A stretch of 64,000 nucleotides of DNA from Branchiostoma floridae (lineage: Eukaryota; Chordata; Leptocardii; Amphioxiformes; Branchiostomatidae): the NCBI RefSeq assembly GCF_000003815.2, contig NC_049982.1, positions 9,878,890-9,942,889 on the forward strand, given 5' to 3'. Numbering within the stretch: the stretch's first letter is position 1; each line of letters starts with the position of its first letter. Below are positions 12,555-25,125 of this stretch, piece by piece. The notes below the pieces were generated by a model. It saw only the letters and a program-made list of their open reading frames with translations. It did not search any database and had not been told where the DNA came from. The position numbers were made by a program, and so were the translations under genes.

Positions 12555-15500
12555 TCACCACCGCAGTGAGTAGGTCGTGGCAGCCAACAGGGACACGAGC
12601 AGGGCCCAGGACACGGTCGGGACACCGGAACCGGAAACTGCAGAGATAGGGAACATGGGAAAATTTATATGGTTTTATAGTTGGATAACTCCGTCATATA
12701 CGCTCCCCCATTGTATACTCTACATAGATGATGTAAACGTGATGATTACCCTGAATTATATCCATCTATCGGCAATGAAGGTTAGGCATCCTGGTAATAA
12801 GATACGTCAAACAGCAGTTACTCAAGCAGTTCCAAAATCATATCCAGTTGCTTGAGTAACTGCTTGTTGGATTATATCTATCTACATATCTATCTATCTA
12901 CATATCTATCTATCGCATGAAAAACATTATCTAAAACACTACTTATGAATATCATAACAACGATGTGTGGCATTGGCTATTCAAACAAAGGAGAAGCTAT
13001 AATCATTCAAACATCATATCTCGGACTTTAAGAATTTCTGACATGACGAATGCCTACCACAGCGAGCTATGCAGATCTCATTGGCTGAGACGATGGGCGT
13101 GGCCTCGTGCTTGGTGATTGACAGGTCGCCCTGATTGAAGGTTCCGCCTTGCGCGAAGAACATGTGGAGACAGTTGTCGGCAAAGGACAGATCAGAGTCG
13201 TCACCTGATGGCAAGAAAAAGAAATGATTGTAATTGTCTTGATATGAAAGATGAAGACAAGACAAATGTAGGTACGCTTCACATAAATATAGCACTATCG
13301 GGACATAGATATTTTCAGGTCTATGATACGAAGACCTTCAGACCAATGCTAACTTTCCAAAATTTTCAAATGCAAGTTGACAAAAATAAGGCCTAGCACT
13401 AAAACAATTGAACAAAATAGCACAAAAAGCTGTCTGTGAGGATAGTGCTGCACCTGTTGCCCGTGCACGTGTAAACTTGATGCGGAGGACCCCGTCTATG
13501 TACGATCCTTCCTTCCCTTCCAGGTCGTCAGAGTCATCCACACCGACACCTGTGGTGGACTTGGCAGACAGCCATCTGCACATGGTAAGAAAAGAAACAA
13601 GCGTAAGCTCACTTTTATCTAGGATGTGATGTAGGAGACAAAAATAGAAATGAAACGCCTGGGACGTTTCAGAAGGTACGAGTATGGAAAATGTATACAA
13701 GGGTGTACAAGGCACATAAGCTGAACTAAAAACGATGTCCTCACTGTACTCCAAGAGGTACCAATTTGCTCTCTGGTCATAAAAAAAATCGAAGACAATT
13801 ATCTTGCTTTTCTTCTGGTTGTGCCCCCATGGCTGATTTATTACTGGTATGGCTTTTTCTATGATATAGCATTTTCTTCGTCACCTGTCCGTGATGGTCA
13901 CAGTCCCATCGTCGTTCCACCATCCCACCACTGCATCAGCGTCGGTCTAGCAATCAAACGAGAAAATAATTCACATGAAGGCCAAAGGCAACATTATATG
14001 ATATAAATCTATATTGACTATAAACTATCATTCTTAATTTAACAGACTGAGTACGTTCATAAGAAGGAATGTAACAAAGCAAGAGCACAAGACATAGAAG
14101 GGTCACAAGAGCCTACCATTGACTGGTCTGTGGAGAAGCCCAGCCCGATCCATCGGTCGCTGGTCTGTCTGCCCATCACGTCGAACATGATCTTGTCTGT
14201 GGTCTCGTCGTACCACCAGCTGGCGGAGTAGTCACAGGCCGTGCCCTGGCAGCCGTCAGGGCTGCTGTAACTACCCAGGCACTCTGTGGAGCCCGAGGGG
14301 CTGTCGGGGTTCTCTAGAATGAATGGAGACAGTGTGGTATGTGATCCACTGTTCCAGTCAGCCTGAAAATTTTTTCTATCTCCTGAATTTTGAATGGAAA
14401 TCTTGTCGAAGGCGTGAAGATCCAAAGGGGTTCGGGGACATGCTCCCCAGGAAAATTGTGAAATCTTGACCCTCTAAAATACTTTTTCGTTTATTTTGAG
14501 GGAAAATATTGCGGGTAGACTCGGTTTGGTTTAATCCATATTTTTACATGCTCGATGGCGGANNNNNNNNNNNNNNNNNNNNNNNNNNNNNNNNNNNNNN
14601 NNNNNNNNNNNNNNNNNNNNNNNNNNNNNNNNNNNNNNNNNNNNNNNNNNNNNNNNNNNNNNNNNNNNNNNNNNNNNNNNNNNNNNNNNNNNNNNNNNNN
14701 NNNNNNNNNNNNNNNNNNNNNNNNNNNNNNNNNNNNNNNNNNNNNNNNNNNNNNNNNNNNNNNNNNNNNNNNNNNNNNNNNCTAGGTTACGTTGATGCAC
14801 TGAGACACGCAAGATAAAAGTTACTCACGCAGCAGGATAGATTTTTCTTTAACGTTTTTCAATACCCCCATCTACAAAAAGAAGGTATCAAAATGTTTAA
14901 GTTGGGTCTATCTCGTCGGCTTATGCTCTGTTCATTTTGATGGCTGCTTCAAACTAACTCAAACTCAGGGAAGCACGGCACATACACGTCACGTACATTA
15001 ACGTTAGCCATCATGACTTTACTCAGCTGAGTATCGTTGCGGTCACCCTACCCTAACTATGGGACATATAACACAGGACTGCGTATTGGGTCCCAACATC
15101 TCCAGCCGAGACATGCTAGACGCGAACGAGAGGGCATTGGCTGCAGTACTGGCACGGAACGATATGATGATGATCATGAATTTATTAAGGGATTTTAAAG
15201 GTTTCGTGACCCACCGTGGAGCTTCTTCCTGAACCTGGCCGTGATGACACCGTTCTCCTCCCTGGCGATGGCGGCGGTGAGGCTGTCCCCTCCGCCGCTG
15301 CCGTACCACCTGTCCCGGCGGGGCGTGGAGCGGTCCCGCGTGTAGCAGTCATCCACCCGGTACAGGTCCCCGCGGGTCACCACGATCACCATGTCCGTAC
15401 AGTCCATGGCGTGGAGGGAACCGCCGCCTGTAGATCATGTAGGGAAAATGTGTTGGTGGTGTGAATTGCTTGACATGTTTTAAAAGTGTCTGACATGCAT

Positions 15501-18500
15501 CATGTAGACATTGCGCACAGTTAAACAATACAATCGCATTCACAATATAAATCAATTTTCAAAAAAGAAAGCATGGATTTATTTCAGGATCGAATATCTT
15601 GTGCATAAAATCTGAACAGTTCCTTTCCTTACTATTATCTGGCCCTTTACTTGATTTCTGAAGGTGTAGATAAAACACAACATACGGAAGCAGAAAAATC
15701 TGCAGAGCTTAACAAGTACTTTACAAGTTTACAAGAACGGTATACCGGTACCGCTTTCCGGCTCTCCCTCCGGTTCTGCTTCAGCAGTGCCTTCCGGTTC
15801 ACTTTCCGGTTCCGCCGTGCCTTCCGGTTCCGCTGTGCCTTCCGGTTCCGCCGTTCCTTCCGGTTCCGCCGTGCCTTCCGGTTCCGCTGTACCCTCCGGT
15901 TCGCTTTCCGGTTCACTTTCCGGCTCAGGCGTTACGCACTGGTCCGGAACGATGGACTCAGCCTCGGGTTCCGGCTCGGACGTAGCCTGCCGAGTGTACC
16001 GCCGAATACTGCGTGCAGACCGCTGGCTCTGTCGTGAGGAAATAACAATGTTGGTTGAATGAATGATGTGTTTGAAGTGCTACTAGCTGAGAGAATAACA
16101 TATTGACAAAAAGAAAGGATGAAGACTGTACAAGTCAAATGGCGAAGTGAAATGATATAATAATCTCATGTGTCTGCTATTGACACTATTGACTGATCTA
16201 GTTAAAAAGTAATACTACGGTCACAACTGCGCCAGTGTGCGTTGGGGGTGTAGCCCCAACCAGATTCTGACGATTATGTCATTTAACCAGGTTCCGTGTT
16301 GATTTTAACTCCAAATTAAAAGAAATCCGGGGCTCGAACGTGCCCAAATATAGCCAGATTGCCACGCAGGGGGCACGTTTGAAATTACATAACAGCAGCC
16401 ATTATACGTGCCCCCTTTTCTACTTCTGACGGAAGCATTACGGGGCTATCAAGAGTCGATATCCCATAAGGGAATCAATAGTTACAGTCACGAAAGGCTC
16501 CTCTTCCTCCTCCCTCGCCGGTTTGACACCCTCATATCCAGCGTAGTTCACCGGGAAATCCCGACATGTGGAGGTTAGACCTATAGGACAACAGCGAGCA
16601 GGAGGGGAGTGAAGTGACATCATGATAAAATGTATTATGGGCGTCAGGTAATCCGTTTGTTCTAATAGTGGTAAAGAGTAATACACTTATTAGTATGACG
16701 GGAAACCGTTCAGTACCAAGGACAGAGACAACGACGAGAGGTCAGATTCCAGTCGCGCTGAGTTGCTCAAAGGAGCCTGGTGGTACCGCAGTTGCCACAG
16801 CTCCAGCCTGAACTTGTACTTGGATACTCATGACGGCATCTACGACGATGTCTGGTACCGATGGAAGGACCCCCACTACTCCTTAAAGCGCAAGGAGATG
16901 GAAATCCGACAATGTACATAATTTTACACGTTTTGTTGTGGAAACCACCATTGTCATTCTACATTGCACTACGTTTGAGAGCATAAATAATAGAACGATT
17001 ATAGGACGTACCTGAGGGTCTCCACCCTACCGCTACCCAGCCCATTCCCTCCGTCTGCAGCATCACTTCTATCTCACCGGAGCTCTGAAAACGGCGTGCG
17101 GACCAGGGGTGGTTATTGTAGGCGAAACTGCCAAGGCGTTTGTCACATACATTCTAAGAACTCTCAATACAGAACAAGTCGATTGGGGTGAATTTGTTGT
17201 AAGAATGTGAAATATATGAATGGGTAAGACTTCAACATTTGAAGGCATCCTATTGTCCTAGTGTGAATAGTGTCGAAAGGGCTGTTATACCGGCTATAAA
17301 GATACAGAATCATGAAATAAAGGCCTGTCCTAGGTTTTTAATCTGCAGTAATATGTATGAATATGATTCATCTTGTACAGAATAAAGGTGATTTTAAACC
17401 CCATAACAGATACGGTAAGTAGTACCTGCATAATCTTCCAATAAAGGTCAAACCCGTCCGTCAGCTCCCTGTGGAAGTAGTCGCTGGTGTCCATGTCAGT
17501 GGTTGTGATGTCAGAGCCTGTTATGGAATCGATGATACGGAAACGAATAATGACTTAGGGTAGAATTTGCTCGGAACTGCTGCTCGGAACTGCTATCGTG
17601 CCGAAGACAGTCCATTGATAAGAAACCTACGATCTCATATCTTTGGGAAATGTTTAGAGTTTGTGTGATTTTTTATTCATTATTGTGAATTTGTCACTAA
17701 TTCTAATCCATTTCCCAGCCTTCCTGTGAGACATTGGACCCGGAAAAATCTGCTGCACCAACTTTCAACCGGACCAAAGAAGCCCCCAATCTTGATTATT
17801 TCCAGTTACACAATTTTCGTACTTACATCCTGCCACCTTGCTTAGACTCAAACCAGCGGGAAACCTTAAACACACACCAAGGCAAAAAACAAACAAACAA
17901 ATAAACAAACAAACAAACGAATAGAAAACAATATCTCCGTTTTAACGAAAGTACTGAGACTTACTTGAAGAACACGTCTCTCCGAACCAGCCGGCCTCAC
18001 AGAAACATCGGTTCATGGGGTAGTTCGTCATCGACACTTTCACACACACGGCATGGTCACCGCAGTCAGCGTCCGTCTCACAACCGTCTGACAAATAGCA
18101 AATCTAGTTATTGACTTGGTCCGTGAAGTAATGTTATGATTATGTGGACAGCGTCAGTTAAGCACACAAGGATTACGAAGGGGCCCCTCAGATACTGTTA
18201 CAACTTGGACCTTTATTACAACATGGCCGCTCGGTGGAGCAAAATGAAACACTCAAAGAACTCGTGACCTAATTAACACACTGAGGTACACCGAGGTGGC
18301 GCAGCGTCTATACTAGGTTATTAGGCTAGTATGTTGGACAAAAGTAATAAGGCACCTCGACAGCTGGCAATATATGACATATTCCACGATAGCTACAGCA
18401 TGTACATGTGTGTATATTTGCCCTTAGGAAAAGACCTTGTGTCGGTAAATCATCGTTGCTGTTCTGTATGTCACCGAGTGCGTGGGTAGAATATCTTTCT

Positions 18501-20712
18501 TATAGCGTCAAGCGGCAAATCCCTGTTAATTCCTTACCCTTAAATCAAGAAGCTAGTTTCCTCAAGAGACTGTCGGCAAATAGAAGTTAGTGTCCTACCT
18601 CTGAACTGACACCTGTCTCCCGTGTACAGGTGATCGCAGGTGCAGGTGGAGCCGTCGTCGCTACAGGTGCCGTGTCCTGAACACCTGGCAGCGTTGCACT
18701 TGTCTCCGTCAAATATGGTAGCAGCTGGGGAAGGGCATTTAACGCTAGTTTACCTTTATTCGCGGGGTAACCTATGTCTGTTGTCTAAAAAAGGGCATTT
18801 GGGAAAATAAAGTCCATGGATGGTGGTTTGAAGCTGCAATATTAAACGTGATTTTTCAAAATGTTGCAGCTTGAAAAACCACCGTCGTCGGCATCGTATC
18901 CCTTAATACCCTGTTTCTGTAGCAATCAATATAGTTTACCACGCTGATAAAGGTCAGCTAGCGTTAGCAGTTTAAAGCCAGTTTTTCTTCATCACTCCAA
19001 ACGAGATTATCTTCACCCACCATGCCGATAACCAAAGGAAGCAAATTGACAGCAATTGTTAGACGAGAAATAAAACAAACTAAAGTCGTCTTAAATGGAA
19101 AGCTTAAAGTTCCCAGTCGCTTACCGTCATCTACGGTGACGTCAGAGCAGCTGTAGAAGACGTAGTCGTCACCACCGGCAGTTGTCCACTCCGCCGCCTG
19201 GCGGGTCAGACGGAGAGTGCAGTTCACGCACTCTGTGCTGATCTGCACGGTATAATTCTGCCTCCTGATCGTGATTGAAAAAAAAATCAGATCTATGTCA
19301 AATGATCAATACTAGTATTTGGCAAAATCTATTTGTGCAGTTCAGTATTAGCAAGTCATGGCCCTCTGTAACAGTAGCTGTTATGAAAACATGACCATTT
19401 TCCGATGTTGAATATTACATGTTCCTAAAAAGCACTGACCCCAAAAAAGATATTTTAGTATTTCAGCGGACACGTATCAAACTTCCGTCATAGCTTATTC
19501 AAATTCTAGATGAGTGACACATGACAATCTCTTGTTCATATATAACATGTTTTCAACTATCTTGCTGTATGTATTGCTAGAAATTGTCTACCGGACCGAG
19601 TGCGTTTTACTGGAGTATATTTGCAGGACGTCTTTTGTAAGTGCCTTATCACGTGATTCACCTGAAAATGTAAACCCTATATAATACAATTGCAGATATA
19701 TTTGTGTGAGACTCACGTAGCGTCGTCGGCCCCCGTGTAACCATTCCCGTCGTCAGGAGTGAGCAGGGTGGGGCTCTGGTCATCCTCGCTCGTCAGAAGT
19801 TCGATTTTGAACCCGCCCTTTTGGAAAGCGCAATTTAGCGGATTACTTACACACAACAAACAATCACGCCCTGAAAAAAAGCCATCACAAAAGTTGTATA
19901 TCTATCTATTCACTTGTTTGTAATGTTTGGCTGTAAACGACATACAGACAGTTCTGCCCAACTAGCCGGTGTCTATCACAACGGGCTATAGCTATGAGTA
20001 GCACACTGCGGTCTTCTAAAACATTGCTATGTTACAACAACATTGTAAGTACTTTAGAAGACGACAAAACAGTTTTACATCAGCGGTTCTGTATATGGAT
20101 GGTTAGTGCACGGTTGGGAAGAAACAATTTGTGTGACTCACGGTGTGAACGTAGGCTTCGTGCCACTCCACAACTACATCCGTGTTCAGTGGCAAGTATG
20201 TGATCTCCGGCGGATCTGTAAAGTTAATAGTTAAAGTAAATGTCGTAAATTTCCCTATTACACATACTAGCAGTGATGCATGTGGATTACCAGAAATTAC
20301 AGCATCTGATATACGATCAAATATGATTTATAAGATTGGTACATCGTTGGCTCAATGTTGATTCTGCAGTCCATGATAGAAGACCTGAGATTACTTCAGG
20401 AAACAGGTGTCCACTTGAACAATACAATAGCATTGGCAAATCAAGAGGATAACACAACCACCGTCAAAATGTCCTGTAAAGTCATCCCCTCACCCACTAA
20501 TGGACTTATTTTCTGTGATACATTACAAAGGTGAAAATATTTTTCACCCGCTCACCTGAAGAGGCCATGCCGCATGGACCCTGGCTCCCGTGCACGTTGT
20601 CGAGAAAGTCGAAGTCGAACCAGCGCGCGGGCGGGAAGGTTAGCCGGACGTGCCCGTGAGCGGTGACGACAAGCCATGCCAGCACTACCAACGTCCTCAC
20701 TGCTGCCGCCAT
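12555..20712 (-). CDS. GPI-anchored LPMO-like / EGF / DOMON surface protein
   Basis: Sixteen coding exons resolve with matching phases except at one gap: 20556-20712, 20142-20215, 19717-19817, 19125-19264, 18599-18724, 17965-18087, 17426-17517, 17012-17084, 16552-16580, about 15752-16028, 15215-15427, 14117-14313, 13885-13946, 13454-13575, 13058-13204, 12555-12637. The start at 20712 gives a clean signal peptide ending AHG, so the mature chain begins HVRLTFPPAR. The first module has His71 and His76 (WHEAYVHT) and YVFYSCSDV, as in lytic polysaccharide monooxygenases. Two EGF domains follow (exons at 18599 and 17965). DOMON 1 runs from YWKIMQ and GWVAVGWRP to SLTAAIAREENG and is interrupted by an acidic EPEGTA linker. 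DOMON 2 has WIGLGFSTDQSM and LHMFFAQG. The C-terminus (SGSG, then a hydrophobic tail) looks like a GPI signal. One exon closing DOMON 1 is probably in the N gap. The layout resembles insect nahoda-like DOMON/EGF proteins; copper chemistry is inferred. Confidence 0.88.
12780..12871. mobile_element. MITE family A, shortened copy
   Basis: GGTAATAAGATACG is followed by AGCAGTTACTCAAGCA, which pairs with TGCTTGAGTAACTGCT at about 12849-12864. The interior seen in the copies at 33332 and 56996 is missing. It lies in the last intron of the LPMO-like/DOMON gene. Confidence 0.6.
14563..14781. other. Assembly gap (219 N), probably hiding a DOMON exon
   Basis: The exon at 15215-15427 ends in phase 1 inside DOMON 1, and the next visible exon (14117-14313) already starts DOMON 2. 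The C-terminal strands of DOMON 1 are not found in the readable sequence between them, so they most likely lie in or beside this gap. Confidence 0.6.
15787..15915 (-). repeat. 18-bp coding minisatellite (EPEGTA repeats)
   Basis: About seven near-perfect 18-bp units (minus strand GAACCGGAAGGCACGGCG) encode tandem Glu-Pro-Glu-Gly-Thr-Ala. They form an acidic linker between two halves of DOMON 1. The period is a multiple of three, so copy-number change keeps the frame. Confidence 0.85.
17881..17919. repeat. (CAAA)n microsatellite
   Basis: A short run of CAAA/TAAA tetramers in the intron after the second EGF exon. Confidence 0.7.
18822..18883. repeat. Inverted repeat (hairpin) in an intron
   Basis: GGTGGTTTGAAGCTGCAAT pairs with ATGTTGCAGCTTGAAAAACC across a loop of about 20 bp. 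It sits just upstream, in gene orientation, of the first EGF exon. It may be a decayed MITE. Confidence 0.5.
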
Positions 20713-23700
20713 GGTCTTGTGATGTGGAGAAGGAGTATGTAAAATCATGATACGTAACGTTACAACTTCCCTATGCACTATGTGGTCTCAGACATATGAA
20801 ACGTGTGTATCATTGGTTGAAACGACAACCATGCAACGGATATTAGAACTTTTTAACAAGGAGGTTCCTGGCAATATCCATGCTTAGAGTATTCATTCTT
20901 GGATAACGTCCTTGGGCAGAACTAAGAGTGGTACGTATTTTATTTGATAAGTCGCTTGCTGACAGGGAAGACGCTCCTTGGCTCAGCTCTGACTTTCTAC
21001 AAACAAACAGCTTCTTTCGAGTATGAAATATGATATGGGTGACCCAATCCGAGCAAAACCTATCTTCACTGTTTATCTACATTTCTATTTTCATGCCTTT
21101 CCTGTATATTTATCCCCTCCCCCGCGATTACATGTGAATTCTATATCAGTCCCACAAACAAAGTGACAAGACCATTCGACTCTCTGACTATCTATTACCC
21201 AACTGTTGTTGTAAAACATTGTATATTTAGGACCTTTACCCCATCGAAGATTCTATCCCACACACGTTGGCCTTTCGCACGCCCCGTCAATTAGTGAAAC
21301 GTGTAGAGTTCCATTTTAGATTGTGCGGCGTCTTTTATTTGCTGAGAGAGGAGCCTTTTTGTTTTGCAAAGATGCTGACGTTTAGAGATGTTTATCTGCC
21401 CACTTGAGGAGCAGGTGGCGCCTATTTGCATACCTGGGAGTTGACTGACAGTTTTCTTTGTTCTCTGCTGGTGTCCCCTTAAGTTTGTGATTGTAAGTGT
21501 CTCGTAGAGGAGGGTATCGGGTTAAGGCTGGCCGTGCTGTTTTTCAAGGTCAGGTCATGTTATTGTGTAGAATTTCTCCAAAATTGGCAACTGATGAAAG
21601 AAAGTGACAATCATGAACTCAACGCAGCGTCTCCTGAGTTTTTGAAGTGAATAATGATTTCAAAGCGGGCTTTTGGGTCTTCTTCCTTGTTGTCAACTGT
21701 ATTAAAACCCGTATAATATGCATCAACTCTTGGCCCACAAGACGTTCGGAAATAGAGATGTTATCGCAAGTTGTGACTCAGCAATTTGGACAAGTCAGGG
21801 TGTCTGGTTGTTGAGGTGAGCTGTCAATCATGTCACAGGAGACTAGTAAAGTGTCTGCCAAACATGTCTCATTCAAAAAAAAATTGGCCTTTGAGCTTTA
21901 GCCAAAGAATCCATGCTTAAATAATCTTCAAAAATGGACGACCATCAATTCATGACGACGAAAATACTGAATTTCAAGCTGTGTTTGAACAAAAAAGTCT
22001 TATCATTGCTCAACAGTTGTTTTGAATACGTGGGTTGGAATGTCCGTGTTTGATAGCTCTCTTCGTGATGGTTTTCAGGCATGCATAACTTCACAATTTT
22101 AAGGTTAAAAAAGTTAAAAAAGAAACTTTAAAGTCTCATGCCCAAACCAGCTTAGGATATCATGAAGTGTAATCAGCTGTTCGCCTGTTATCAGAGACTT
22201 ATGCATGAAGAAAACAATTTATTCGAAAATTTCGTGGATTGTATTTCATTGCACATGACGTCTGGCACAGAAACGACAAACAAAATGGTGGCAAGCAAGT
22301 TAAAAATTTAACATTTCTTGATGTTAGGAAAGTAAACGTTCACTTTATTTTTCTTCGATTGTAGTTCTTACATTGATACACCAAACGTGTAGTTGAATCG
22401 GTATTTTACGAAAACAAAGTCATTTGCGTGATCAGTAAGAGGATAAGAATTCCCTGTGCTGGATCAGGGGCTTCCAATTGCGTCATACCTTAGCGGCTAA
22501 TGCACAAGTACGGATGAATTAAGTCGTTTCCGGTCGCCTGTAAATAACGGTGATCATGTATTTGCACGATAGAAACATATGGGTGTAATGTGTGGTCACG
22601 AAACTTACAATCTCCAAGGAAATGGACTTGGATCATTTTATTAACATTGCCGTCCTATTGTGGATGTTGCATGATGTCTTCACTAGACACTATATCTGCT
22701 TATGCGATTATTTGTATATAGCAAGGACAAGTTCAGTGTGTTGAATCACATTTTAAAGGACGGGTTAAGGTTTAGAATCGAAACGGCTCTTAAGTTTTAC
22801 AATGCCTGCCAATTATAGCTAGACGCATCACTATACTTTACCATAACACGTTACCTTTTATATATATAGATGTGAGTGGATAGGTGCAAGCATTAGCCTA
22901 GTTCTGTCAGTAAATTCGGGGACTCTCGACATACAAGTAACGCTGTATCAATAACAAAAGAGGTTGATATTGATTTAGAGGATATTTGTTCCTTTCTCAA
23001 CGCAGACTACTTTTATTTTCTTTCTTGACAACTAACTAGCCAATTTCTTTTTCGGTAAGTTTTCAAATTGCACAGATATATAATCGAACGTCACCATACA
23101 GCAAAGACAACCTACCACAATACTAGAGAAAAGCAGAAAGGTAAAAGAAAGCCGTTCGCTTACCTGATGATTCTGCCTCCCCTGCTGTGCGTGCCTGACC
23201 GTTAACCAGCGTCCGTACTGTGGAACGTGTACGAGCAGAACTGGTACAAAAGAGACGCGACTCCCGCACGGCTGTTTTAACACCACCCAGATCCGTATTA
23301 GGGCGGCGCCTTTGATGTTTTTGTAAGGGGAGTGACCCGGAGGGTATGTTGCAAACTTCTCCTGTTTAATCAGTTGCCGAAGTCGTGTCCAATTTGGTGA
23401 AAGTGCTAACGACCCCTTTCCACTAGACGGCGATCTCGCTGCGCTCTCACTGCGACCTAAATAGGATATGTGTAACTTTTGCTTTCATACTTGGTATATC
23501 ATACAAAACGTGAAAGTGTGACTAAGAAAACAACAAACACACAAAGTGTTAACATTTTTTCTATAGAATTCGTTGAGCGATCATTCAAATTTGAGGATCG
23601 CAGAGAGAGCGCGGCGAGAGCGCCGTCCTAGTGGAAAGGGGGTATTACGACCCCAGCGTTGGATACAGACCATGCCATTGCCAAAGGAGGTCCTCCAAAC

Positions 23701-25125
23701 TCCTTAATCAAATAGGACTTTATGGCGGCTTCTATCCTAACTCTCCCTTCTCGTCTCTAATTGTTGGTACTATTCTCGACATCTCCCTATTGCAGAGATT
23801 TTCGTATACCAAGCTGATAATATGTTACACATGCATCATATTTTCATGATAACTGATTCTCCTTTCTTTTCTTCATTTTACCCAATGTTGTATGGACTTG
23901 TCAAACACCTACAATGATCGGAAAAAGGTTCTCCAACTTAAGTGGAATGTTCCAAGATCGATTCAATGGGTCCGACGGTATCTTATAACACCACACAAAC
24001 ACTTCGCACTGACTGTGTAGTCACAACACTTTATTGACTAACACCTACGGAAGGCGACACTTATTTTGATCAGAATGGATGAAAAAGCCTAAAGTGGATA
24101 TTTTTCTTGGAAAAATGTGGAGTTCACCTCAGGTAATCTGACTCAAAAAGTAGAGCCAAGGTTTGTAGGGACTCAAGGGCTGTCCTCAAGAGGTTAACAA
24201 GAGTTTTGTTTTGCCAAAACATATTTTTAGGGATACCGTTGGACAGTAGGCTGTGTTGTCTCAAACATGCCAAAGCAAAGTGGAGCTTTGTCGGGACCCT
24301 AGACCTTTTCCTTCAAGGACAAGTCCGTTGTTTTATCAACACATATTTCCGAAATCAAAGGAAAGCTTTGGCTTCGGTAGTTGGCAGTGTCGGTCGTTGG
24401 GTAATCTTCGCGACACAACCTCTGCTTGGAGAATAGGTTACGCTCCTTCCCATGTACAAGAATTGTGTTTTCTGCAAGCGGAGCGAACCGGTATGGAAGC
24501 AACAGAAAACTAACGAGGATGGCACTTAGGCTAGTTTACCTAATCCCCTCGAGCCTCAACTTCTTGAAAGCTGGAGAAGATATTAATCATTGTAATGATG
24601 AAAGATGCCAGGCCAATTACGGATACATGCTTCATATTAGAGTTTCTATTAGTACAGTGTAGTAGTTGTAAACAGCAGAAAAAACAAAACCGTGCAAAGT
24701 TGCTATCATCATAACGCCGAGAACTTGTCAACAATTTTGTAATCCTGAAAGTCGTATATTTTCTAACATTGTTTGATAGGTACGGCGGTAATACACTTTC
24801 AATACCGACATGACGCAAAGGAGAGAAACGTGAGCTCAAACATTCCAGTATAAGCCACTACAGTATACTTTACATCAATCTAACGCCAAAGAGGCGGTAG
24901 TCGTTTCCCTCAGACATAACAGCAAGAACCACGCAACCGCCAATAACATCTTAGCCTGGATGATAGACTCTTTTAAGGGCTTACACAGGACAACTGAGTT
25001 AGACCCAGATAAACAAGTACTCCTTGCATTACATCTAGTCCTCATATGCTCTCAACATGTTTATGCAGTATGTATCCTCTGACATGTATGTCGCATCATT
25101 ATACTCATGACGATACAGTAGTTTA
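20713..25125. other. Intergenic region without a supported gene
   Basis: 5' flank of the LPMO-like/DOMON gene and 3' flank of the cyclase-like gene. Open frames here are short and show no domain or splice logic, including a minus-strand one at 23032-23286. The only structure I recognise is the inverted-repeat element near 23.4-23.6 kb. Confidence 0.55.
23412..23644. mobile_element. MITE-like element with about 40-bp inverted termini
   Basis: The left end CCCTTTCCACTAGACGGCGA pairs with the right end GCGCCGTCCTAGTGGAAAGG. Pairing continues inward through CTCGCTGCGCTCTC against GAGAGCGCGGCGAG. The element is about 230 bp with an AT-rich core and no open frame. I could not settle a target-site duplication. 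Confidence 0.7.

Noticed and set aside
15647-16062. Arg/Lys-rich and Pro/Ser/Gly-rich frames
   Set aside because: These are wrong-frame readings of the EPEGTA minisatellite. The spliced minus-strand frame fits the flanking exons.
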